DNA of 64,000 nucleotides from CAYVVT01 sp964454335 (GTDB taxonomy: Bacteria > Fidelibacterota > UBA8477 > JABMPR01), in NCBI GenBank assembly GCA_964454335.1, contig CAYVVT010000001.1:496001-560000 (forward strand), in the 5' to 3' direction. Positions 34,094-43,600 of this stretch are shown here, in pieces; the stretch's first letter is position 1, and each line of letters begins with the position of its first letter. Below the pieces are notes generated by a model. The model searched no databases. It was not told where the DNA came from and saw nothing but the letters and a program-made list of their open reading frames with translations. Position numbers and translations under genes: made by a program.

Positions 34094-34960
34094 GTGAAAC
34101 TTGCAATCATCGGCAATCCCTTGAAACAGAGCGTAAGCGATTTCATGCATGCATGGATGTATGAACGTCTCGGCCTGGAAGCCAGTTTCAAAAAGGACAA
34201 GGTCGGTGCAGAAGAATTGGAACACTGGTTTACCCTGCCCCGCGCTCGCAAGCTTGACGGTTTCAATGTGACCATCCCCCACAAGGAGTCAGTCATCCAG
34301 CACCTGGATGAGCTGAATGACCGCACAGCAGCACTGAAAGCGGTGAATTGTGTGCGGCGTCAGGATGAAAAATGGGTGGGATACAACACGGACTGGTATG
34401 GTTTTGTAAAAGCTCTTGAGCAAGCTGAGGTTGATCTGAGCGCTAAGAATGTCGTTGTTCTTGGCAGCGGTGGCGCTGCGAGAGCGGTGGTTTTCGGTCT
34501 GGCACGAATCGGCGCCTTACAGACCACAGTGGTGGCGCGCTCGCCTGAAAAGGGCAAGGCTCTGGTAACTGACCTGGAGAGCATTCTCGAAGGCATGGCT
34601 CTGAAGGTGACTGCATGGGATGCTTCTGCCGTCGAACCCATCGAGTCCGCCTACTGCATGGTGAACTGCACCCCCATAGGTATGAAACCTGACGTACGTG
34701 AAACCCCTATCGACTCAGAACTTCTGGAGAATGTCTCGGTAGTTATGGATACCATCTTCAATCCGGTGAATACACGCCTGCTCAATGAAGCTCTGTTTGC
34801 TGATTGCCAGACGGTTTCCGGACTTGATATGCTGCTGTTCCAGGCCATGGCTGCTGTGGACATATGGTTTGGCCGTCAGGACTGGGAGCAGATCAAGCTG
34901 GATGAATTGCGCGAAGCCGTCCACAACAAGATCACCGGTTTCAAACGGAAAACGCTCTGA
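34094..34960 (+). CDS. aroE: Shikimate dehydrogenase
   Basis: A 288-aa protein with the N-terminal shikimate-binding motif AIIGNPLKQSVSDFMHAW and DGFNVTIPHKESV (Lys of the catalytic Lys-Asp pair). The NADP Rossmann motif VVLGSGGAARAVVFGLARIG near 125 follows, then YCMVNCTPIGMKPD and SGLDMLLFQAM. It reduces 3-dehydroshikimate with NADPH. The stop TGA shares its last base with the aroC ATG, so translation is coupled. Confidence 0.95.
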   Translation: MKLAIIGNPLKQSVSDFMHAWMYERLGLEASFKKDKVGAEELEHWFTLPRARKLDGFNVTIPHKESVIQHLDELNDRTAALKAVNCVRRQDEKWVGYNTDWYGFVKALEQAEVDLSAKNVVVLGSGGAARAVVFGLARIGALQTTVVARSPEKGKALVTDLESILEGMALKVTAWDASAVEPIESAYCMVNCTPIGMKPDVRETPIDSELLENVSVVMDTIFNPVNTRLLNEALFADCQTVSGLDMLLFQAMAAVDIWFGRQDWEQIKLDELREAVHNKITGFKRKTL

Positions 34961-36105
34961 TGCTGTTCCGACTCAGATTTCTCACCGCGGGTGAATCCCA
35001 TGGACCGGGATTGACTGGTATTCTGGAAGGCATGCCGGCTGGTCTGCCACTGCTGGCAGAATTCATCGATGCCGAGCTGTATCGTCGTCAGCAGGGTCAT
35101 GGACGAGGTGGCCGCATGAAGATCGAGAAGGACCGTATCGAGATCCGCGGTGGTGTGCGCCACGGACGTACGATGGGATCACCCATTGCCCTATGGCTGG
35201 AGAATAAGGACTGGATCAACTGGCAAACGGACATCATGGCGCTGGGAGCACCGGCCGGACCGGTTAAGACGGTAACATTACCCAGACCAGGTCATGCCGA
35301 TCTGCCGGGTGTTCAGAAATTTGGTTTCAATGATATTCGTGATGTCATCGAACGATCATCGGCCCGGGAAACCGCCATGCGGGTTGCACTTGGAGCCGTA
35401 TGCCGCCAGTTCCTGAAGCAATTCGGCATCGAGATCGCCAGTCATGTGCTCCAGGTCGGTTCGGTCAACTGTGATCCTGCAAGACCGGAGGATCTGCACC
35501 TGCTGAATCAGAAGGCAGATGCCTCGCCGGTGCGCTGTCTGGATCCGGAGGCGGGACAGGCCATGGTCGAGCTCATCGATGCCACCCGGAGGGCAGGTGA
35601 TTCGCTGGGTGGCGCTTTCGAAGTGCTGGTGTCCGGAGTTCCGCCGGGACTGGGCAGCTATACCCACTGGGATCGGAAACTGGACGGACGGCTGGCTGGT
35701 GCCATGATGTCCATCCATGCAATGAAGGCTGTCGCTATCGGTGATGGATTCAATCCCGAAGGTTTACCGGGAAGCCAGGTTCATGATGAGATCGAGCCTG
35801 TAGATGGAGGATTTCGGAGAAAGACGAATCGTGCCGGCGGCATCGAAGGAGGGGTATCAAACGGTGAACAGATCGTCAGCAGGGTTGTGATGAAACCGTT
35901 GCCCACCCTGGCAAAACCACTGCAATCAGTGGACATCAGCAGTGGTGAGATCAAACCGGCCCACAAGGAACGTACAGACTCATGCGCTGTCCCCGCGGCT
36001 TCGGTCATCGGTGAAGCGATGGCTGCCTTGATCATTGCTGATGCTTTTCTTGAGAAATACGGCGGCGACAGTCTTGAAGAGATCCAGGCGCACCTGAATT
36101 CCTGA
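34960..36105 (+). CDS. aroC: Chorismate synthase
   Basis: A 381-aa chorismate synthase, which makes chorismate from EPSP using reduced FMN. Signature blocks are FLTAGESHGPGLTGILEGMPAGLPL at the N-terminus, RRQQGHGRGGRMKIEKDR near 47, GVRHGRTMGSPIAL near 66, SSARETAMRVALGAV near 133 and a C-terminal KPAHKERTDSCAVPAASVIGEAM. The length is normal. It overlaps the aroE stop by one base and is followed 12 nt later by aroK. Confidence 0.96.
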   Translation: MLFRLRFLTAGESHGPGLTGILEGMPAGLPLLAEFIDAELYRRQQGHGRGGRMKIEKDRIEIRGGVRHGRTMGSPIALWLENKDWINWQTDIMALGAPAGPVKTVTLPRPGHADLPGVQKFGFNDIRDVIERSSARETAMRVALGAVCRQFLKQFGIEIASHVLQVGSVNCDPARPEDLHLLNQKADASPVRCLDPEAGQAMVELIDATRRAGDSLGGAFEVLVSGVPPGLGSYTHWDRKLDGRLAGAMMSIHAMKAVAIGDGFNPEGLPGSQVHDEIEPVDGGFRRKTNRAGGIEGGVSNGEQIVSRVVMKPLPTLAKPLQSVDISSGEIKPAHKERTDSCAVPAASVIGEAMAALIIADAFLEKYGGDSLEEIQAHLNS

Positions 36106-36117
36106 TCGCCAAAATTC

Positions 36118-36648
36118 ATGCGAATTCCATTACACATTAAACGCATCTGCCTGGTGGGGCTCATGGGGAGTGGCAAAAGCACCACCGGGAGCATCCTCGC
36201 AAAAGTGCTTGACTGGACATTTGTTGATCTGGATGCCGTCATCGTAGAGGAAGAGGGGCGACGTATTACCGAGATCTTTGAGAAGGAGGGTGAAGCCGAA
36301 TTCAGGAATCTGGAGGAACAAGCGCTGAAACGTATGCTTTCTGAGGACAATCTGGTGGTCTCCTGTGGAGGTGGCGTTGTCGTGGGGGAGCAGAATCGTG
36401 AACGTCTCAGACATGAATTCGTTATCTGGCTGGATATCTCTCCCGAGGAGGCTGCAGGCAGGACAGGCAACGATCCCGATCGCCCCCTGCTGGCGGGAAC
36501 TGAGAGTGCGGAGGAAGTGTTGACAGAACAATTGCGCCAGCGTCGATCCTGGTATGAGGAAGCGGCCAATATGACCATCCCGGTAGTCGGAAACTCACCG
36601 GAAGTGCTGGCGAGCCAGATCCTCAAATACCTGGGAGAATTGAGTTAA
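36118..36648 (+). CDS. aroK: Shikimate kinase
   Basis: A 176-aa kinase with the Walker A motif VGLMGSGKSTTG near residue 12, the shikimate-binding VDLDAVIVEEEGRRITEIFEKEGEAEFRNLE (with the conserved Asp, Arg and FRxxE), and SCGGGVVV near 79. It phosphorylates shikimate at O3. Lying between aroC and aroB is a common arrangement, and aroB starts 1 nt after its stop. Confidence 0.95.
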   Translation: MRIPLHIKRICLVGLMGSGKSTTGSILAKVLDWTFVDLDAVIVEEEGRRITEIFEKEGEAEFRNLEEQALKRMLSEDNLVVSCGGGVVVGEQNRERLRHEFVIWLDISPEEAAGRTGNDPDRPLLAGTESAEEVLTEQLRQRRSWYEEAANMTIPVVGNSPEVLASQILKYLGELS

Positions 36649-36649
36649 G

Positions 36650-37753
36650 ATGGACCAACGGATCAAGGTCAGGCACGCTGCCGGGGACTATGAGATCATC
36701 ATCGAGCCAGGATTCCTGGCTAAAACAGGTGGTCAATTCCTGGGTCGCGGACTGCAGGGGCCAGTGGGTGTGATCACCAACAATACAATCAATGATCTCT
36801 ATGGTGAGACCCTGCGCGAATCCCTGAAGAGTTTCGGATTTCAGACCCGCACCATTCTCATGCCGGATGGGGAATCCTATAAAAGCCTGGCAACGGCGGA
36901 GCAGGTCCTGACAGCTCTCATCGATCAAGGTCTGGAACGGGGCAGTACCATCGTTTCTCTGGGTGGCGGTGTGGTGGGTGATCTGGCCGGTTTCGTAGCA
37001 GCCGTCCTGTATCGCGGCATTCCGGTGGCCCATGTGCCCACCAGTCTGCTGGCCATGGTTGATTCCAGTGTGGGTGGTAAAACAGCGGTGAATCACGCCA
37101 GGGGCAAGAACCTCATCGGGGCATTTCACCAGCCCGCCCTGGTCATTATTGATCCCCTGGTCCTCAAATCTCTGGGTCCCCGTGATATGGTGGCCGGTTT
37201 TGCAGAGATGCTCAAGATGGGCGCCATCAAGGATGCGGATTACTTACGAGATCTAGGTAATGATGTCGAAAGCCTGTTGTCATTGTCAGACAGCACCAGG
37301 GTGAGTGAGGCTATCCAGCGCAGTTGTGCACTGAAGGCTGAAGTTGTGGAAAAGGATGAGCGGGAGACTGATCACCGCCGTATCCTGAATTTTGGGCATA
37401 CCGTTGGCCATGCCATCGAGCAAACCAGCAACTACGGGACGTTCAGACACGGGGAGGCCGTCCTGCTGGGGATGTATGCCGCCGGTTGGATCTCTCAGGA
37501 GTTGCAGTATCTGTCTCCGACGGAATGGAGTGAGTTTGCAGGTATTCTCAAACAGGTTCCATTCTCAGGAGATGTAAATGGTCTGGATCCGGCAGGGATC
37601 GAAACTGCGACCCACCTTGATAAGAAGGTGGAAAAGAACAGGGTGAACTTTGTTCTGCTCAAGGGTCTCGGGGAGACGGTGATCACTGACCGCGTGCAAC
37701 CTGATCTGATCTTACAGGCGGTGGAAGAGATCAAGCAGTTTTGGAATTCATAG
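36650..37753 (+). CDS. aroB: 3-dehydroquinate synthase
   Basis: A 367-aa protein with the AroB signatures PDGESYKSLATAE near 74, SLGGGVVGDLAGFVAAVLYRG near 102-122, HVPTSLLAMVDSSVGGKTAVN near 127, GKNLIGAFHQP and FGHTVGHAIEQ near 248 (zinc His ligands). It converts DAHP to 3-dehydroquinate using NAD and a divalent metal. It is the last aro gene; no dehydroquinate dehydratase (aroQ/aroD) follows. Confidence 0.96.
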   Translation: MDQRIKVRHAAGDYEIIIEPGFLAKTGGQFLGRGLQGPVGVITNNTINDLYGETLRESLKSFGFQTRTILMPDGESYKSLATAEQVLTALIDQGLERGSTIVSLGGGVVGDLAGFVAAVLYRGIPVAHVPTSLLAMVDSSVGGKTAVNHARGKNLIGAFHQPALVIIDPLVLKSLGPRDMVAGFAEMLKMGAIKDADYLRDLGNDVESLLSLSDSTRVSEAIQRSCALKAEVVEKDERETDHRRILNFGHTVGHAIEQTSNYGTFRHGEAVLLGMYAAGWISQELQYLSPTEWSEFAGILKQVPFSGDVNGLDPAGIETATHLDKKVEKNRVNFVLLKGLGETVITDRVQPDLILQAVEEIKQFWNS

Positions 37754-37768
37754 GGAAAGGTCTGCGTC

Positions 37769-38344
37769 ATGTTTGAGGGTTTTCTGCATTCATTCGTAAC
37801 CCTGTTGGTGATCATGGATGTATTTGGGGGATTACCGGTGTTCATGACCCTCACAGCAGATTACGAACCAGATCGTGCCAGGCGCAGCGCCCACCGGGCA
37901 GCCCGGGTATCCCTCATTCTTCTCATCATTTTCGTTTTCGCCGGACAGTCCGTGCTGGATTTCTTCGGCATCACCATCTTCTCATTCCAGGTCGGTGGTG
38001 GACTGGTGCTGTTGCTTATCGGTCTGACCTATGTTCTGGACGTAAGCCTGAGCACTGAGAAGGATTATTCCGAGGATATCGTCATTCCCATGGCAACGCC
38101 TTTGATCGCCGGTCCGGGGGCCATCACGGCCATCATTATCTTGGTGAGCCTGTATGGTTTCTGGGTTCCTTTGCTTGCCATGCTGCTGAACCTGCTCATC
38201 ATCTGGCAGGCCATGTACCACGCCCGGCATATCAAGCGTCTAATCGGAGAACAGGGTCTGGAGATCATGTCCCGTATCATGGGATTGCTGCTGGTGGCCC
38301 TGGCCATCGAGATGATCCGGGAAGCCTGGCTCATGCTGGATTGA
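37769..38344 (+). CDS. marC: MarC family integral membrane protein
   Basis: A 191-aa membrane protein with six hydrophobic helices, spaced as in MarC (two halves of three). Motifs are LLVIMDVFGGLPVFMTLT near 13-30, FGITIFSFQVGGGLVLLLIG near 66, IPMATPLIAGPGAITAIIIL near 108 and SRIMGLLLVALAIEMI near 166. MarC was once thought to be a drug transporter; its role is unknown. It lies 15 nt after aroB, so it may be carried by the aro transcript, but no functional link is evident. Confidence 0.88.
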   Translation: MFEGFLHSFVTLLVIMDVFGGLPVFMTLTADYEPDRARRSAHRAARVSLILLIIFVFAGQSVLDFFGITIFSFQVGGGLVLLLIGLTYVLDVSLSTEKDYSEDIVIPMATPLIAGPGAITAIIILVSLYGFWVPLLAMLLNLLIIWQAMYHARHIKRLIGEQGLEIMSRIMGLLLVALAIEMIREAWLMLD

Positions 38345-38398
38345 TCTGAGGGTTTGACGCAGGGGCAAACGCCGATTATATTTTCCCGCTTGAAAATC

Positions 38399-38472
38399 GG
38401 TCGATTGGCTCAGTTGGTTAGAGCGTCCGGTTCACATCCGGGAGGTCGTAGGTTCGAATCCTACATCGACCA
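38399..38472 (+). tRNA. tRNA-Val (anticodon CAC)
   Basis: A full cloverleaf is readable: acceptor stem GGTCGAT/ATCGACC, D-arm GCTC...GAGC, anticodon arm TCCGG-TTCACAT-CCGGG with CAC at loop positions 34-36, and T-arm GTAGG-TTCGAAT-CCTAC. The discriminator is A and the CCA end is not encoded. Confidence 0.95.
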
Positions 38473-38476
38473 CGTC

Positions 38477-38504
38477 GCAAAGCCCCTTTTCGGAGGGGCT
38501 TTGC
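38477..38504 (+). terminator. Hairpin after tRNA-Val
   Basis: GCAAAGCCCC and GGGGCTTTGC make a perfect 10-bp stem with an 8-nt loop directly after the tRNA. There is little T-run, so it may be a terminator or a 3'-processing boundary. A second hairpin (AGAACC...GGTTCT, about 38512-38534) follows. Confidence 0.7.
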
Positions 38505-38579
38505 TTACAGAAGAACCACCCGGCGGGCGGTTCTTCCAGCATATCCAGCATCATCTATGGTATCCTGGTTGATTGGTTT

Positions 38580-38728
38580 CAACATCTGATAAGTCTTAGG
38601 TTCGATCCGGAGATCCGCAGAGCGGGTCGGAGGAAGGAGTTCTCTGACTCAATCTTACACCTGTCCATCGTAGTTCTAGCGTAGATGGATCGTTCACGTA
38701 GTAAAAACGCCCTGCTTGGGCGTTTTTC
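38580..38728 (+). ncRNA. Candidate structured small RNA ending in a strong terminator
   Basis: No reading frame with a ribosome site covers this stretch, yet it ends in a textbook terminator (38703-38727) that belongs to no protein gene. Upstream of it are the hairpins GATCCGC/GCGGGTC with AGA loop (38612-38628) and TCCATC/GATGGA (38664-38689). I do not recognise a known class (it is not 6S, SRP, tmRNA or tRNA-Sec by eye). The 5' end is not defined. The remaining 269 nt up to the next gene (38729-38997) show nothing I can name. Confidence 0.35.
38703..38727 (+). terminator. Orphan rho-independent terminator
   Basis: AAAAACGCCC and GGGCGTTTTT form a perfect 10-bp stem with a 5-nt loop. No protein gene lies within 350 nt upstream, so it must end the tRNA-Val transcript or a separate small RNA. 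Confidence 0.9.
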
Positions 38729-38997
38729 TTATACAGAAATGCACCGGCCGGTGCTGGTTCCATTCTAATAGGAATTAACGGAGGTAATCGGGTGTAGTGA
38801 CTTTGCTTTCCTGATGATGTGGGTGCGCGTATTATGCTACATAAATACGTATTTAGATAGAAAATATAGGAATATCAGTATATTTCTCTTGCGATGGCTG
38901 GTGCTGCTCCCTATCTTCGCATTGAATCGGGACACGATTCTGACGACGATTTCATTCGAAATCATTATTCGACTGACAAAGGGAACCGAGGTGGATC

Positions 38998-39906
38998 ATG
39001 AGAACAGACCTGTTCATGACTTATCTGAAGGATCAATGCGAATGTCTGCTCAGAGTAGACCGATCGACAGAGGGGATCCAATGGATCTTTCGGCGCATGC
39101 CTCCGGACAGCGCTGGTCCCCAGAGAGTAGAAGCCTTGCTGTCCCGGGGCAAAGTTGATCTGCGAAATTTACGCATCCATGTTTACCTGTTACCTCCAGA
39201 GGTCCTGACCCTATCCCTATACCTTCCTCAGGACCTTGAATCCCCCAGCCTGCGACAGGCGGTCTGCAGTGAGCTCCTCCCTGGCCTCCAATACCCCGAC
39301 GCCTACGACCTGCAGAACTTCCCGCTGTCGCTTCAGCCCAATGGACACGGCGATCAGATGGTAGTGGTTTCCCTTCTCGGGAAAGCAGTATTACCTGGTA
39401 TACGCCGTGTCCTGGGAAGGCTGATCGATGAGGTGGTATTCGTGGGCGATGGCCTGCAGTTTCTCAGGATTGATGGTCCAGATACGAAGACGGATCAGGG
39501 CAAACCCTATCAGGTCATCCTGCGACGGGGCGAGCGGTACTATATCGCGGCGTTCAGATTGGGATGTCACATTGCCAGCTGCAGTCTTTCTCATGCCACA
39601 AAGCATTTGCTCGCCGGGAGGCATTACCTGGATCAGGCAGCCTATCTCAATATCCATCAAGAGCGGGATATGCTGGAGTTGCCCTTGCTGCAACCGCTAC
39701 ATCCCCCGGACGAGTGGCGCAATCTGGCTCTGCCGAAATATGCTTATCCGCTGTGGAATCTAGCTCGGTGCGGATTGAACCGGAAAGGAGTCCTGGACCA
39801 TTCCAGTGCAATGAATCCTGACATCGGCTCTAAGGGTGACGATCGTGTTCCTGCTTCCAATGAGTCCCCATTTCGAGTCCCCGGGGATATCAGTCGGAGC
39901 GCCTGA
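38998..39906 (+). CDS. Hypothetical protein (weak PilM/GspL-like flavour)
   Basis: A 302-aa soluble-looking protein with a GAGGTGG ribosome site before the ATG. I do not recognise the family. Alternating beta/alpha segments, such as LRIHVYLLPPEVLTLSLYLP, LRQAVCSELLPGLQYPD and DQMVVVSLLGKAVLPGIRRVLG, resemble the actin-like PilM/GspL fold used in type IV pilus and type II secretion platforms. No ATP-binding signature is visible and no pilus gene is nearby, so this is only a hint. The last 35 residues are low-complexity and overlap the end of the convergent gene by 17 nt. Confidence 0.6.
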   Translation: MRTDLFMTYLKDQCECLLRVDRSTEGIQWIFRRMPPDSAGPQRVEALLSRGKVDLRNLRIHVYLLPPEVLTLSLYLPQDLESPSLRQAVCSELLPGLQYPDAYDLQNFPLSLQPNGHGDQMVVVSLLGKAVLPGIRRVLGRLIDEVVFVGDGLQFLRIDGPDTKTDQGKPYQVILRRGERYYIAAFRLGCHIASCSLSHATKHLLAGRHYLDQAAYLNIHQERDMLELPLLQPLHPPDEWRNLALPKYAYPLWNLARCGLNRKGVLDHSSAMNPDIGSKGDDRVPASNESPFRVPGDISRSA

Positions 39907-40624
39907 ACCTTCTCACAAGATCCATGACCGCGAAGGGTGCGTAATAGATGTAGAATGAAACGATTGCAACCACCTCCAGAACAAGTATGTACCAGGGCCA
40001 GGGCCCAAAGAGATCCATGATGGAGCCGGCTTCCGGTTTATAGCAGATAAAGAGGTAATTGCCATCAAAAACCAGATTGAACAGGGCGATGGGGACCATG
40101 TAGATGTTGGTGATAACCCAGGTCTTCCAGATGGAGCGCTGGGTCGGTCGCATACCACCTACCCATGTCATGTAAAGACCGGCAAGTATGATCAGACCGT
40201 GAGAGACAAAGAACTGAAAATAGCGGAAATGCGGAAAGCCGTGCTCACCAATATCCGGTGTCAACAAGGCCTGGATCGCACCACCCAAGCCCCAGAAATA
40301 TACCAGCTCGTACAGCGGGAACCTGTTCGTCATCAGCAGGATGGGGGAGATCACGATGGCCATGCCACAGAGATGCAGTGGCAGGCCTGATCCCAGATCC
40401 CATATCCCGACGGAAACCTTCCACCAGATCAAGGCTATTTCCTGGAGCCAGAGAAAGGCTGCCAGACAGACGCGGAAGACGCGGTCCGGTTTTTCCTGTT
40501 TGAAATAATCTCGACTGTACCAGAGGCCGATGTAGATCACCGTGAGAACGCCAAGACCGATCCAGTGCGGTGGGGAGAAAAAAACAAAGGCTTCCTCCCC
40601 TGTAGCTCCAAAATATCTAGCCAT
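39890..40624 (-). CDS. YwaF/TMEM164-like (TIGR02206) integral membrane protein
   Basis: A 244-aa protein with about seven hydrophobic helices. Family blocks are SGLPLHLCGMAIVISPILL near 78, ELVYFWGLGGAIQALLTPDI near 105, HFRYFQFFVSHGLIILAGLY near 130, and DGNYLFICYKPEAGSI...GPWPWYILVLEVV near 188-215. These match the YwaF/TIGR02206 family (related to TMEM164), whose function in bacteria is unknown. It is a single gene between carB and the hypothetical gene. Confidence 0.85.
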   Translation of the reverse strand: MARYFGATGEEAFVFFSPPHWIGLGVLTVIYIGLWYSRDYFKQEKPDRVFRVCLAAFLWLQEIALIWWKVSVGIWDLGSGLPLHLCGMAIVISPILLMTNRFPLYELVYFWGLGGAIQALLTPDIGEHGFPHFRYFQFFVSHGLIILAGLYMTWVGGMRPTQRSIWKTWVITNIYMVPIALFNLVFDGNYLFICYKPEAGSIMDLFGPWPWYILVLEVVAIVSFYIYYAPFAVMDLVRRFRRSD

Positions 40625-40689
40625 GGTGTAGCTTGATTTCAGCAGCTACAAAATTCAAGTGAAAAAGTGGTCAGGCAGTGGAACTCAGT

Positions 40690-43600
40690 TCAGGAAAAGG
40701 TATCCTGCAGACTGAGGACGGGTAAGTCACCGGCTCTCAATCTGCGAATTCCCCGGACGGCGGTACGCGCACCTGAAAGAGTAGTAATGGCAGGAACCCG
40801 GTAGCGAATAGCAGCTCGGCCGATCTCGTACTCATCCTCGCGGGCTGCGGCGCCCATGGGGGTATTGATCACCAGCTGGATCTCCCCGTTCTTGATGTAA
40901 TCCACCACGTTCGGCCGGCCTTCGTTGACCTTATCGATCACAGTTGCCGGTATGCCATTTTCCGTGAGCACCTGGGCCGTGCCCCGGGAGGCCATGAGTA
41001 CGAAGCCAAGTTCCAGCAAATCCTGGGCAGTATCGATGACATCGGTCTTGTCCCGGTCATTGACAGAGAGAAAAACAGCACCTTCTGTAGGCAGGGTATT
41101 GCCCGCACCGATCTCAGCTTTTGCATAAGCTGCACCACGGCGGGTGTCCAGACCGATGACCTCACCGGTGGATTTCATCTCGGGACTCAGGAATACATTC
41201 TGTCGAGGAAACTTGTTGAAAGGGAAAACCGGCTTCTTGACGGCGATCAGTTCGCTGGACTGACGCTGCATCTCCAGTTCTTTTAGCTTCTTACCAACCG
41301 CGATCTGAGCGGCATAGCGGGCCAGCGGTATGTCAGTGACCTTTGAGATGAATGGTACGGTCCGGCTGGCCCGGGGATTGACCTCCAGGACAAAGATCCT
41401 TCCGTTACGCATGGCGAACTGGATGTTGATCAGACCAACCGTATTCAGCTTGAGTGCCAGAGCCCGGGTGTAATCCTCTATTTTCTCTCGCTCCCCGGGG
41501 AGTAGACGGTAGGGGGGAATGACACAGGCCGAGTCACCGGAATGGATCCCGGCCTCCTCGATATGTTGCAGGATGCCGCCGATGTAGACACTCTCGCCGT
41601 CACACAAGGCATCCACATCAAACTCGAAAGCATCTTCAAGAAAGGCATCGATGAGTACCGGGTGATCACCCGAGATCAAAGTAGCCCTGCGCACATACTG
41701 ACTGAGCGCTTCAGTGGAGTAAACGATCTCCATACCGCGACCACCCAGGACATAGGAGGGCCTGACCAGGACAGGAAAGCCGATGCGTTCCGCGATCACC
41801 AGCGCCTCCTCCTCGGAGAAAGCCGTTCCAAAAGGTGGAGCAGGTATCTTCAACTCATCCAGGATGGCGCCGAATTTCTTCCGGTCCTCAGCCAGGTCTA
41901 TGGCATCAGGGCTGGTACCCAGGATGGGCACTCCCGCAGCTTTCAGTGCCTGAGCGATATTCAAAGGCGTCTGTCCGCCGAATTGTACCAGGACACCGTC
42001 CGGCTGCTCCAGGTCCACGATGTTCATGACATTCTCAAAGGTCAATGGCTCGAAGTAAAGACGATGGGCAATATCAAAATCCGTACTGACCGTTTCTGGA
42101 TTGCAGTTCACCATAATGGTCTGGTAATCCATATCCCGGAGGCCGAACACCGCCTGGACACAGCAATAGTCGAACTCGATACCTTGTCCTATCCGGTTGG
42201 GACCACCTCCCAGGATCATCACCTTGGAACCCTCCAGGGGTGAGATCTCATTCTCTTCTTCATATGTGGAGTAGCAGTAGGCCGTTTGTGCTTCAAACTC
42301 CGCCGCGCAAGTATCTACTTCCTTGAATGTAGGTACTACGCCCGCTTCGATCCGCTGCATCCGAATATTAGCCGCAGTGCTGTCCAGGCGTTCAGCCAGC
42401 TGCTCGTCAGAATATCCTAACTGTTTCCAGTGTTTCAGGCGTTCGCCGTTGATCCCGCTGAACTTCTCCAGTGCCAATGACTGAATCTGATGCAGGAACC
42501 ATGGGTCGATCCTGGTGATCTCATGCAGCTCCTCGAGACTGATACCGTCCTGGAACGCCTTCCAGACCTTCAACAGTCTGAATGCGGTGGCAAAACGCAT
42601 CTTGTTGAGGTCAAGATCACGTCCAGCCGTTTCCTTGGGTTCAAGACCGCTAAGACCAACTTCCAGCGAACGGAATGCTTTCTGCAGACTTTCGCGGAAT
42701 GTGCGCCCAATGGCCATGACCTCACCCACGGACTGCATCTGCACTCCCAGTGTACCATCGGCAGAGGGGAATTTCTCGAAGTCGAAGCGCGGAACTTTGG
42801 TCACCACATAATCAATACTTGGTTCGAAGGCGGCCAGTGTCTTCCCGGTGATCTGATTGGGAAGTTCATCCAGTCGGTAGCCCACGGCGAGCTTGGCAGC
42901 GATCTTGGCAATGGGAAAACCAGTGGCCTTGGATGCCAAGGCAGATGATCGGCTCACCCGGGGATTCATCTCGATGACGATGGTGCGACCGTCCTCGGGA
43001 TTGACGGCGAACTGCACGTTCGAACCACCGGTTTCCACCCCGATGGCCCGGAGGCATTCCAGCGACCAGTTCCTCATCTGCTGGTATTCTTTATCACTCA
43101 GGGTCATAGCCGGGGCCACAGTGATGGAATCGCCAGTATGGACACCCATGGGATCCACATTCTCGATGGAACAGATGATGATCGCGTTGTCGGCGTGGTC
43201 CCGCACCACCTCCATCTCATACTCTTTCCAGCCCAACAGGCTCTCTTCCACCAGGACCTCGTGGATGGGACTGGCAGCCAGTCCTTTTTCCACCAGTTCC
43301 TCAAATTCCTCGCTGTTATAAGCAGTGGCCCCACCGGTACCGCCCATGGTGAATGAGGGACGGATTATGGCCGGAAAGCCGGTCTTGTCCACCATCCAGT
43401 TCGCCTCAGCAGGCGTTCGGGCGAAGCCGCCCTTGGCTGTGGGAATGCCCACTTCATCCATGGTGGTCTTGAAACGTTCACGGTCCTCGGCTCTGTGGAT
43501 GGCTTCCAGGTTGGCACCAATGAGCTCTACGTTAAATTCATCTAGAATGCCTGACTCATGCAGGGCTACGGCCAGGTCCAGGGCAGTCTGGCCCCCCACG

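Noticed and set aside
38599..38608. T-loop-like GGTTCGATCC as part of a second tRNA
   Set aside because: The flanks do not pair as a T-stem and no acceptor or anticodon arm can be placed.
38814..39158. 114-aa frame upstream of the hypothetical gene
   Set aside because: It lacks a ribosome site, overlaps the better-supported gene at 38998 in another frame, and has no family resemblance.
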